Of a stretch of 64,000 bases of DNA, positions 46,006 to 61,407 are shown piece by piece. Where the stretch lies: positions 1,426,001 to 1,490,000 of the forward strand of contig JALLLT010000003.1 in NCBI GenBank assembly GCA_025266875.1, given 5' to 3'. Each line of letters begins with the position of its first letter. Position 1 is the first letter of the stretch. A model generated the notes under the pieces. The model made no database searches. It saw only the letters and a program-made list of their open reading frames with translations, and had not been told where the DNA came from. A program made the translations under genes and the position numbers. The DNA comes from Fennellomyces sp. T-0311 (Eukaryota; Mucoromycota; Mucoromycetes; Mucorales; Lichtheimiaceae).

Positions 46006-46367
46006 ACAGTTTTACGTATATATGTGTGTATTCAAATCCTTGTATGTAGTATCTCTACCATGGCTGTTTATGCTCACATTAAAACTCAAAGTCAAAAGAT
46101 ATATTGTATTCGCCCGACTTCTCTTCTCCTTTGCAATACTCTTGGGGCATCTGAGCTATATTTTAGCAGCTATCCCGTCTTGACTCCTCAGTTAAATACA
46201 TCACTATCTATAGATACTCTGTAGTAGCAACAGGAAGTGCAATTGTGTCACTCCAGCCATCCGTGTGAGTACAGTAGCGGAGTGTGTAACCTTCACTGAG
46301 CTTAAGTGGGCTGAAGGACCTTCCGAAAGAACGCTGAGCCCTTTCCGATCGTTTGCATCCGGGCAAA
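46006..46367. other. Intergenic spacer and promoter of the Laa1 gene
   Basis: 362 bases between two plus-strand genes; no further gene. Confidence 0.5.
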
Positions 46368-49300
46368 ATGGCAACAACACCTGCGCATTCCATCCCGGAC
46401 GTCTTTGTCCTCGATGAACAGAAATTACAAAGTGCAGAGAGCTCTGACAAGCAAGAACTATACTTGCTTCAGTGGCTGGCACAAGTCGAACGCGAGTGCA
46501 AAACCATTGATCCCGTAATAGAAACACAAGCACCAATGCGCTCTGTTCCATTCCTAACTGAAAGCTAAACACTTAGGACATTTTGAAGCGGGTGCAACCT
46601 CAGCTGGAGAAGACTCTGCTTAGACTTATCTCGTTAGCGACAGCGAAACCTCGACGACCTATCCGCTTCCTTATTGGACGTTGCTTTGTCCTCCTCTATA
46701 CGCGTGGCGAGACTCGTCAGCTCTTCGATACCGTCACTGCACTACATACTTTGATTAACACCACTAAAAATATTGAAAAGGAAACTCGGATGTAAGATAG
46801 CAGTGCGTCTGTCCGAGAATAAAAGGTTTCTCATGGTTTGGGTTAGAGCCGCGGTCTCCACGACTGGAGCCATTATGGGCGCCACGGGAAGCAAGGTATG
46901 AAAGGGGAGGTCGATATATGGGACTCATACTTACAGAATTGTCGATGTAGGTGCTCTCGTTGTTTGCGGAAACCGCTGCACACCTGACCAAAGTCATCAA
47001 GACCAGCAACGTAAGTGTATATACAGTGGATATGGGGAGAGCCAGTATCTGACGTACAGTGTGACACAGAATCCGTTACTGCTTCGATTAGAAGCTGTCA
47101 ATGCTTTTACTTTATTGCTTAAGGGTGCAGGAAAGGCGGCTACAGAGCCGATTTTGAAGGAATTGACGAAGCATCTGAAGAATGGACTTGTGGATAAGGC
47201 ACTTGTAATGCGCGTTGCTTGTGCACAGGTAAGAATATAAGGGCACGAGCGATCAAACTGTGGTGATCTAATAGCGAACCTCGCTAGTGCATGCAAGCTG
47301 TTATCCAACATGCCAAGCAGACATTTACTCAGCACGATGTCGAAAATTTCCTGCAACTCTTTTTGAGGGCCTTTGAAAGTTCCACTTTTCCCGTTCGCCG
47401 TGCTGTATCCTCACTGTGTGCCACGCTACTCGCATTTACTCAATCCACCGCAACCGTTGATCCCAACAAACCCAACATAAAGCACGCAACAACAGGCGAA
47501 GATGCGAAGCGCAACACCGACATCCAGCCAGGCAACACACTCATGTCTGTCGATGAAATGCTGAACCTGCTTTCGACAAACTACAATAAGCCCAACATGT
47601 CTCGCGAATTTAAAATAGGCGTAATTGAAACTTACGCAACCCTGTTTGTTCTTTTGGGCACCGAGTTTGTCGAATCCAACTATGCAGTCATTGCACGTCA
47701 TGTTTTGCGAGAACTTCTGGATGGAACAAGACAGAGCTTGCGTGCCTCGGATGGATCGTTTGCTAGGGCCCAAGTTTTCTTTTTGTTACACAGCACCATT
47801 GGCAAACGGTTGCTTAGCGAGCAAGGTCAAGCGATGGCGATTCGACATTTAATTGCAGAATGGGTTAAAGGCTGGCCACCGCTGCAGCGAAATCATTTGC
47901 CTCCCAACAAACATGCATTGATCTGCGCAACAAACCTGATATCAGCACTTGTATGTGAGCTAGGTGGTGGTGCTAATGCGGTACAGGTATGCGTAATTTT
48001 ATCTACGTTTCCACAACTTGCTCAATTCATGAAAAAAGGATGTAATTGTCGATCCCCTGTTCGTCCTGTTGACACACCCAAGCTTTTCAGTACAAGCAGC
48101 CGCAGCTTGGTGTATTCGATGTGTTTGCTACTCTGTTCCATCTAACCTCCCCTACTTACTGCCGCGAGCGCTGAATATGCTCGAAAAAGATCTGTCCAAC
48201 ATGTCCAACCCAAGTACGACACAGGATCTTCTGCGTCGTGCCATTGCCTATGCATATACTGTTGGTGCCATCATGAGCGTATTCCCAGCACGACCAATCT
48301 ATACATCGTTCGAACTAAGCGCACGTGCCATGTCGCTTGCCACCCAACTACTCAAAAACCCAAGCAAGACCCCACATATCGCCAGCATCCAGACCCAAGT
48401 AGCTTGGATTCTTGTTGGATCATTGATGTGCTTGGGCCCCAACTTGGTCAAGCTTCACCTGCCCCAACTCCTACTCTTGTGGAAGAGTGCACTACCCAAA
48501 CCCACAGGCAAGGAAGCAAATGCGATTCGTGCCGAAGCAGAATGGTCGTTCCTCTTCCATACACGAGAATGCGCTATCAGCTCGATCTATAGCTTCCTCG
48601 TGCATAACAGTGAAACGCTCGTTACGCTGGACGTTGCCAAACGTATCGCCGCCCTCCTCAACAATACCCTTGCATTCCTTGCCACAGCCCCCAATACCTT
48701 CTCGCCAACAACTCTATCACCCTGTGTGCCTCACCAGACTAAACTGATTGATCAGTATTATACGCTTCGACGTCGCATTTCCGAATGTTTCGTCACGATC
48801 CGCCCGCTGCTTTCCACCTATGAATCGTCATTGAGCAGCTTACTGCGCAACTCCTTAAATGCATTCATCGAGGTTGATAAGATCCAATCATCTTCCGGCG
48901 CACACGCTCAAGTTACTGCTTCCGTCCCTGGTCAATTTGTCAGCGTATGGAGCACTGCTGATGGGCATGGTTACGGCGTCACCAGTAAAATGCAAGGGTA
49001 TCGTATTGACGTTGCTATGGAAAATGACAATGGCGACGACGATAGCCACGATAACCACAGCAAGGAATGGGTTACCAAAGATCGATTTCAGCACGTTGAA
49101 GAGCTTTTGGAGCGACCTATCATTGGATCAGCCGAGCTCGACCCGATCTACATCTATACTACCTTTGCATCTACTGCCGAAAACAAAAGTTTGGTGCTGC
49201 CTCGACCTGTCGCGCCATCTACCGGATACGTCGATACCAGCATCGAGCTATTTGCAACGTTATTCCCTAGTCAGCCACCACCAGTACAAGAATCCACCTT

Positions 49301-52300
49301 TGAGCACATCGCAAGCGTTGTCAAGGATGCGCGATTGGAAAAGAACTCGCCCAGACGTGCAGCTGTGCTTGTCAACGTGACAGTTGCCTTGCTAGGTGCT
49401 TTCAAAAACATGATGTCAAACAAGAAAAAGATTCATGGCATCGCAAGTGGTCGAGCTACGCAACTGGTGCAAGAAATATTGATGGAGGCCATTGTTCATC
49501 CGGACCCGTACCTCCGCAATGCCGCAAGTGAGACGATTGGACGTCTTACTGCAATTGTGGGTGGCTCTTTTGTTGCGGCACAAATGCAACAGCTTGTTGA
49601 TTTGGTTGTCAGCAACCGTGATCCGGATGTTCGTGCCGGATGCGCTTTGGCTATCGGATACATCTACACGCACGTTGGCGGTATGGCTGCAGCACCGCAT
49701 TTGAAGACACTGTTCGGTATTTTGGTATCATTGAGTAGCGACCCGCATCCCGTGGTGCATGCATGGGCACTTGAAGCCATTGCCATGACAGTGAGCGCGG
49801 CTGGTTTGATGTTCTCGACCTATGTGAACAGCACACTGGGTATGGTGGCAAAACTATACTTGAGCGAAACGCATGAACCAGGCAGTGGTTCTGTGGCAGT
49901 TTCCAATGCAGGCATGAGCGTGGGTTTTTCGGCATATCAGGAGTTTGGTCGCATTATCTATGAGCTGATTGGCACCATGGGTCCAGAACTACAGGCTTCG
50001 TCCAAGATCCGTGAACTGTGTCTGAACATGGTCGAAGAGTTGAAGCTGGAACCAGACGAGCGCGTCAATGTCGAAGCTATCCGTTGCATTCAACACTTTT
50101 TGATGTTTGCGCCAAAGCATCTCGACACGCAAGAATTGGTTCCTTACTTGCAAAGCCAAATCGTGAGTCTGCATCTTCCGCTCAAGAAGGCCGCCGTCAC
50201 TTGTCTTTATCAACTTGTCCAACGTGACGCCGAGCTCGTGTTCAAGGCAGCGCAACCGGGACTGGACACTGAATTGTTCAAGATGCTGGATACGGATCCG
50301 GGACTGTCTGATGTCAAAAATGTGATTCGAAGTTGGCTCAAGGAAACGGCTATGCATGAACCATCCGTCTGGGTCAATATTACCAAACGCATCATGTCTG
50401 GCACCAACAAGCCCGATAAAACTAGCCCAACTGTGGATCCCAAAGTGTCTGCCAACTCACGTGGCGGAAGTTTCGATGGACCTGCAACTCTTGGCAATGA
50501 TGACTTTGATGACGACGATTTTGGCGATGACGATGGTGCAGGATTTGGTGACGAGGAGCAACAGGTGGATATCACCACTACTGTTGCGGACGCTTCCGGT
50601 ATGACATCCCGTCTTACTGTCAATGTCGAGATTCCACCGCGTTGGCGCACACAGCTGTTTGCTCTCCAATGCCTTCAAAAGACAATCGAAATCATATCGT
50701 CGAGTGGTATTCGCGAACACTTTGATTTGATTTACGCGCGAGTGCGTCGTCAGCAGGCTGGATTCGGTGATTACTTGGTCTTCCGAGTGCCTGATTTGAT
50801 CAAGCTTTCGTTCACAGCGGCAACGGCACATGTGGATGAACTTAGGTTGGCTGGTATATCTCTATTGAGAATGGTTATTGAGGTATGTTTCTCTATAAGA
50901 CATATCTGTGGTTCACTGACAGCGTTTTCCACATGAAAGAAATTCGCAAACACCGCCGATCCTGATTTGGAAGGCACATTGTTGCTGGAGCAATATGCAG
51001 CACAGATCGGTGCCGCCTTGACACCTGCATTTGGCGCCGATTCATCTTCTGAGATTGTATCTGCTGCTGTACGTGTTTGCGCTATCTATGTTGGTAGTGG
51101 TATTGTCAAAGATCTTTACCAGCTTGGCCGCGTGCTTAAGCTCCTTGTGTCATCCTTGGACAAGGTAAAAAGCGAAAGCGAATTGACTGGCGTTGGCGAA
51201 GTCAAGGATTTGAGTCCCCATGCGTCAGTCATGGTCAAACTATCAGTGCTCAATGCGTGGGCCGAGCTGCAGGTAGCAAGCCAACGGCAGGATTATTTGA
51301 AGCAGATTCTCCAACCGTAAGTGAATCATGATAAGGATTTGTTCCATAACTTATATCGATATTTGCAGAAACCTCATGGCCTTGAGTCCATTGTGGCTGC
51401 GATCGCTTCAGGATTACGCGCGTATTCGTCTCGAATCGGACATTGTTGCATTGACCAACAGTACAGAAGGTATCCAAACATCATCAAGTGGCGGTATTGA
51501 TTCCATGTATTCTGCTGCCACCAAGCAAGTTGTGCTACCCGTAAGCTCCATTTATTTGTGCATAAAAATGGGTATATTAACACTTTTTATTAGTATTATC
51601 GGAAATCATGGCTCAAGATCATGGAAGCCGTAGCAAGTCTTATTGAGAGTGGTGCTCCATCAATGCATGATGCGCTTGCGAATAATCCTGACGCAGAACA
51701 AACTGATCCTGAACGCCCATCCAATCTGTTTTGCGTTTTATTCGGTTTATGCATCGAAAGCTTATCCAGAATATCGAGTTCGAGCAGCGGACGCTCGGAT
51801 GTATCGACGATGGCTATTTGTTTGAAAGCACTCAGAACGTTTGTCCAGCCATCATTGGCTGGCGAACATTTTTTGCCGAAAGCCATTTTCCTCGAACTTA
51901 TGAACGTGTTTGATCGATTGATTCAGACCGAGGGTTATCGTATTCAATTGATCATTATTGAAATCATCCAACGATTAACCAAGAACTACGGCGCCAACTA
52001 CTTGTGCGATGATTTGACCAATGACAATAGCGATATTGATGTGGATCGTGCACTTGAACCTGGCGTATTCCCATCTGCAGCTAAACTGTACTATGTTCTG
52101 CGACTTTTGATAAATGTCTTTTTGCAAGCGTTGCCAACAATGTCAACTACCAAGCGGTCATCATCCAGTAAGTATACTATGCCAGCGAAAGAATCACCGA
52201 AACTGAATTGGATGGATAGGAATTTCAAACACAAGTCAAGAGCACGTGGCGGTACTATTGGGTCCATGCTTAGATGAATTGGGTTTGCTGGTTAACATCG

Positions 52301-53468
52301 CACCGGCTAGTTACAAGATTGATCTACTGGCGATTTGCTTCTATATATTCTCAGGTAACATTGAGACATCCGCATTGAGAAGTCTGACCACTCATTCTCC
52401 GCGTAGAAATCTTGGTCGACAGCAAGCTGGACGAATTGTTGGCTCCTCGTGTTCTTGTTTCGCTCAAGTCAACGTTGCCCCAGCTTGAATCTTCACTGGA
52501 ATCTACGGAAAAGCGAGCACTCTCCCGCGTGACGTGCGCTATGTTACACTCATTGCTGGATAATCTCTTTAAAGAGTTTGTATTTCTGTCCACTGTAACT
52601 CGAGAGCTAGTTCTCTAACGTATTGAAACAGAACAACGCAGATCAAGGAGGCAATGCTCAAGAACAAACTTTTAGCAGCAGTTTTGATTCTTACTGGGTG
52701 CCCTGAAGCAAGTATTCACGATTCTGAAGGTCGGGGTGTGTTTGTAGATACAATGAAGCAAGTATTACAAACTGGCGACAAAGAGGTATGCCAAAAGTAG
52801 TGTACAGTTATTTTTGTTTTACTAATAACGTTCTCGGGCTTAGATTGCATTAACAGCGCACCAATGCATCCGTATGTTGATTATGCTTCCCGAAAAGAAA
52901 TCCGATTCTCCAGCATCTGTTTCGCTTGGCAAAACCTTGTTAAGCGCGCTGATACCTACAGTTGTGCAACATTTGCTTTCATTCACCAAACTCTCCAGTA
53001 TTACTGATGAACAAGTTGTACTGCTGGATGAGGATGTCAAAACGCTTGTGACATTACCAACTACTGTCTCTGAGGATTCTGAACGTAAGTATATACTTTT
53101 CCCTAATGAATACAAATTGAAGCGTTTTTCCTTGTTCAGGATCATTATTATTGAGCATTGTCTTGCCTACCTTGACAACACTGCTGGATTCCGAGGCTGC
53201 TGAAACTACTGCCTTGCATCGTGTTGCTATGACTCACATTCTTACTTTGGCGACAAGCATGCCCCAAGCGTTCCGAGATACAGTTTCTCAGTTACCGGAA
53301 GACGTACGAGTTAAACTTGAGACATCTGTGCGGCAAAGCGTGCTGTCGAGTCAAAAGCAGCAACAGCAGCAACAGCAGAAGCAACAAGAACAGCAGGAGT
53401 TGCAGCGCAACGAAGATACCAAGCAACCCACAATCCAACTGAAGATGGATTTCAGTAATTTTGGTTAA
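46368..53468 (+). CDS. LAA1: HEATR5/Laa1 family HEAT-repeat protein, AP-1 clathrin adaptor accessory factor
   Basis: Fifteen exons: 46368-46514, 46577-46791, 46847-46895, 46951-47010, 47070-47228, 47288-47986, 48039-50882, 50940-51313, 51369-51540, 51594-52167, 52241-52354, 52407-52575, 52632-52785, 52844-53084, 53140-53468; 2,099 residues (human HEATR5B 2,071). It is a solenoid of HEAT repeats throughout. Landmarks shared with HEATR5/Laa1: an N-terminal LLQWLAQVE, SFSVQAAAAWCIRCV, QVAWILVGSLMCLGPNLVKLHLPQLLLLW, DPYLRNAASETIGRLTAIVG, and MFAPKHLDTQELVPYL. A long acidic disordered loop (DDFDDDDFGDDDGAGFGDEE) lies near residue 1,500 and a Gln-rich stretch before the C-terminus. Laa1 works with AP-1 at the trans-Golgi/endosomes and would co-operate in clathrin traffic. 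Exon 7 alone is 2.8 kb. Confidence 0.93.
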
Positions 53469-53573
53469 TTGTCTTTTTTAAATTATTTTCTTGTATTTTA
53501 TTTAACTACTGTCGCCTTGAAAGGAAAAAAGTTGGACCATGTATAATCACCCATTGAATACACCTATATATTA

Positions 53574-55254
53574 CTATTGTATAATGAAATCTGCCAATCT
53601 CTGCCTCAAACTACCGTCGAACAAGTAGATGCCTCTAGTAACACATACACCAATGGACTTGTAATGCCCGCCATTTTTTTTGATAACGGGAAACGCATAC
53701 CAATGATCTCCATCAATAGAAAAGGGCATTTCGGAGAGCATGAAGCATTCTGAGCAGTCTTCTGTGATCGACAACCATCCGCCGACGTGACTACCGTATG
53801 GTTCATTGAGCCAATCGTTTTCTTCTTGGCGGCTGCGATAATTATAGGACATTGGAAGAAAGTGTGTGGCCCTCAGAGCAAAGGTTTTGATACGATAGTT
53901 GTGATCATCTTGTGATGTAGCCGTTGTGTTGACGAAAAGCAAAGAGTTGGCGTTTTCGCGTGGCCTTATGTGGTATAATCCTGTATAGTCATCTTCCGAA
54001 GGCGAATAGTAAGGTAGTCCCTCCTTTGTCTCTGTACTAGAGGAGCGTTCCCGAGGCTCAGCGCTTACGATGGTAATGGGAATGCAATTGCAAGACTGAC
54101 ACCGTATATATCTTCCTGAAACGTTATAGTTTGTGAAACGCGTTCGTAAATGCTTCTCGTTGTCTGACTTTTGAGGTATGTGTCCGCCGAATACACCTGT
54201 CCAAGATGGCAGTAAATTGGCCTCGCTTTGTCTACTCGTATCGGAATCGATGGGAGAACCGAAACATAGTACAGAGAGATCTTTCTGTGCCAAGAGACCG
54301 TAAAACTTGATCATTAAATCAAGCAGCGGTTGCTTATAATCAACTTGAATATCGGCCATCAAGTCGGGAAAGATATTTGCGAGTGCAAAGATTCGATCAT
54401 GTGCCTTGCTACTGTTTCTTGAGCGTGTAAACCATAAAGCAGTGCTTGCTCTCCAATTGGGAAATGGAGTGCATATATTGAACAAAAACGCTTCTGCTCG
54501 TAAATGGCTGGGACCGACGTAATATCTGGCAGTTCTTGACAATAGATGTGTGTTGCGCCCAATAAAAAGTATGTTACGAGACATATAGGCCTCTTCAAGG
54601 GTCCACATCCGCTTACTCCACTCAGATGTTGTAATCACGTCAATATTCGCTTGCCGGGAGCCAGTCTTATCCACACCAAGGAATTCGAGTTCAGGAACCA
54701 GGGCGATTGTACAGAACGCATGCTGATATATTTTATGCATTCGTTGTATTTCATAAACCTTTTTCGCATGATCACTTTGGTCAACGCACATCTGGTCGTA
54801 CCAAATGTAGCGGATGCCGAAATCTTTGCAGATCTGTTGAACGAGGCCAGCGAATGTGACGAGGTGATGAGTGGCTTTTTGAAACCTTGACGAAGCGTCA
54901 TTCCACGATGATGAGCTGCTTTTAAGTACAGTTTTGTATCTGATTATGATGTGAAGAGCTTTATCGACTCGTCTATACTCGTCGTGGCCCTCCTTGACTA
55001 CTTCTCCAGATTGGTTCCAAGAATATGATAGTGCCCAGTAACCGTCCGATTTCGCCTTGAAGCCTGGTACAACTTGCATATCAGATGTGCGAACAAGCCA
55101 TGTGGGCTTGAAGGTGGAGTCTATCTGACAATTATGAGTGCTTGGGATAAATCACCATTGTCTGGCTACCGTTTGTAGGCCCCTCAGGCTTATCATTGTT
55201 TCCGTCTAAAAGAGACCACAATTTTTCCTGTTTGGTGTCATATACGATGTACAT
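53574..55254 (-). CDS. HET-domain (heterokaryon incompatibility-like) protein, copy 2
   Basis: Exons 55254-55170 and 55120-53574 (49-nt intron) give 543 residues. The upstream exon is supported because MYIVYDTKQ and STFKPTWLVRTSDM match the N-terminus of copy 1 at 21,333. HET blocks: YWALSYSW, RYIWYDQMCVDQSDHAKK with MHKIYQHAFCTIALV, and WSKRMWTLEEAY. The C-terminal half shares with copy 1 THFLPM, HVGGWLSIT and SIGVCVTRGIYLF. As in copy 1, HET sits at the N-terminus and the remainder has no named domain. The predicted role is non-self recognition or another death/stress signal; this is by family only. It is convergent with Laa1, with 105 bases between stops. If the upstream exon is wrong, the protein starts at the ATG at 55079. 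Confidence 0.86.
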
Positions 55255-55901
55255 TCTTTACAATTCTGATTAATCACACCGTACGTATACAAGAGTTTCA
55301 GCGCGACCTGCTTGCGGACACCTACGCTCTACGGTGTGATGCACAGAAAATAGCTAGGAGTAGGACGTAAGATGTGTACGTAGTTCTCACACAGAATCTG
55401 AGAAGTTCGTAAAGAGCGAAAGAGCTGGAAATAATCAGACACTTTCATGTTTAACAAGTACTACTGTTGAGGCTTTTTTTAAAAATTTACACATCCAACC
55501 TGCCAATTTGGGTAAACTATGAACTTTTTAAAGTCAACATTGCTCTGTGAGCTATATGCAAGCTGGAAAGAACCAGCAAATCGGCTGCGGTTCACAATAG
55601 CCGAGGAGCTCGCATAATTATCCCTGAAGGGCAGATTCCAGTTTTCACGGCAACCGTCAGTAACGTGCCTGAAGCTAACACCTTGGACTTACTAACTGAT
55701 TGTATTATGATTTATAAACCCATGCTTATTAATAACGTGAAGGGATGCAACTGATGAGCAAGTAGGCTTAATAATATTGCTGGAAATCGCCATTACCTGC
55801 CTGTGTCACCTCATCGCTGATCTCCGTGACTTTTATATATAACCGTTACTAATCTTGCCTTTCTTTTTTCATACAACTTCTCCACACTTTACCAAAGAAA
55901 A
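55255..55901. other. Divergent promoter region between HET copy 2 and glutaredoxin
   Basis: 647 bases between two genes transcribed away from each other. T-rich pyrimidine tract directly before the glutaredoxin ATG. No gene seen. Confidence 0.5.
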
Positions 55902-56297
55902 ATGTCAGCCATTACTCAAGGAATCAAAGAACTCGTGAAGAAATCGATTGCCGAGAACCCTGTCATGGTGAGTTAGATCTGCACAGACGAACGAGCAAAC
56001 CATGTACTCATCGATTGACACTAGGTTTTCAGCAAAAGCTACTGTCCTTACTGCACTGGCGCCAAAGAATTGTTTGACGATATTTCCGTAAAGTACAACG
56101 CACTCGAGCTCGACCTTCGAGAGGACGGACCCGAAATTCAAAAGGCACTGTTCGAACTCACTGGCCAGAAGACGGTGCCCAATGTATTTGTCAACAGCAA
56201 GCATATCGGTGGATTCAGCGATTTGGAAACCGTACACCAGAGCGGCAAGCTCCAAACCCTTTTCAAGGAGGCAGGCATTCAGCCTTCCAAACTGTAA
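55902..56297 (+). CDS. Dithiol glutaredoxin
   Basis: Exons 55902-55967 and 56025-56297 (57-nt intron) encode 112 residues. The thioredoxin-fold enzyme has the active site CPYC (about residues 29-32, in VFSKSYCPYCTGAK), the cis-proline motif TVPNVF, and the glutathione-binding GGFSD. It reduces protein disulfides and glutathione mixed disulfides with GSH in the cytosol. Length and CPYC match yeast Grx1/Grx2. There is no presequence, so the product should be cytosolic. Confidence 0.95.
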
Positions 56298-56624
56298 CGG
56301 CATTGGCCACGCAACCCAGTTAGATTTCTATCACTTTGTACAGTTTGCATGCGCCTTTATATCCCCACTATCTTAATAGTCGGCGTATGCTTCATCATTG
56401 AATAAAAGAGCCATTGTACCTCTGTTTCTGACTGTTGTTAATAATCCGCTGGATCGTAGGACTGTCTGCTGCTCAGGGGCGCGGTGTCATTAATAAGCGC
56501 TGACGACTTTTGAAACTTCGACTCGTTTCCAATGCTAACGAAACTGAGTCTGAATCAGTGACGACGCGCAGTTGAAAGAAGGGCTGTGGTGGGCTCGTGC
56601 TGCACCTTGTTCCTCTTCTCAATC
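56298..56624. other. Spacer between glutaredoxin and UBA1
   Basis: 327 bases: 3' flank of glutaredoxin and promoter/5' leader of UBA1, which has a C/T-rich stretch just before its ATG. Confidence 0.5.
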
Positions 56625-60663
<4,039 letters not shown>

Positions 60664-61149
60664 AGAAAGCACGATGCAAACGGTTGAAATGTGAATAAAT
60701 GTCTATACAATTGTTAAGCTTACTCGTACATGGCAGTGTGTTATATGTGTCTTAAAAGCTTGTTGTACTACTCCTCGTTTTATACGAGGTGCTGTAGTTA
60801 TGCATGGTATTTCGTACTAAAATATTGAGGTAAATAGATAGGGACAAGGGAGTCCTTTAACACTGTTGACTCTATTCAAAGGTAAATCCTCTCACAATGA
60901 GGTCTGTAGTGGAGTGTTTATACCTATTGATCTGGTTGCGAGATTACTGAAGTAGGAAGGCTGTTGACTCATCGATTGGACGTATGACATATAAATGAGC
61001 AGCTGATCCATGTACGCTCTTGACGATGTGAGCAAAGTAACACTTAATCGTAGTTTATTATATAATATGAAAGGTATACTTGGGCTGGTTGCGGGAGCTA
61101 AAATCAAAGGCTGTCAGACATATATCATAAACCAATTGATTTGTCTTTT
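60664..61149. other. 3' flank of UBA1
   Basis: About 490 bases of AT-rich DNA without a recognisable gene. Confidence 0.45.
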
Positions 61150-61407
61150 TTATAGCAGGGTAGTAAAAGATATTTGGAAATGTGCATGACGTTCTCTACA
61201 GCTCCAAAAGTTTGGTGTGATAAGAATAGTGCACTCAGAACAGTCCTCAGTCAGTGACAAAGCTTCATGGCAATGGGTTGGAGTCAACAGCATGCTGATG
61301 GTAGCTCCTTCTTTTGTTTCCGCGGTTAAAAAGTGCGTCATCTTTATCCCACCAAAGCTCATATCGGTCCCAGATCCTCTCATTAAACGTGAGCTTAATT
61401 TCAGCAA
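61150..61407 (-). pseudogene. Relic of a third HET-type gene (C-terminal region)
   Basis: An 85-codon frame matches the C-terminal half of the two HET genes with the same spacing: THFL, fifteen residues, PTH, five residues, then SLTEDCSEC, compared with THFL...PTH...SLTKSDSPHC in copy 1 and SITEDCSEC in copy 2. The upstream HET domain was not found intact in the next kilobase, and downstream residues lose similarity. This is a decayed fragment of the same family. Confidence 0.65.

Noticed and set aside
48888..49094. Minus-strand frames opposite LAA1 and other long exons
   Set aside because: Shadows of strongly supported coding exons on the other strand.
53341..53405. Gln-codon repeat near the end of LAA1 as a repeat array
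   Set aside because: It is an in-frame Gln-rich coding stretch, not an independent repeat or CRISPR-like structure.
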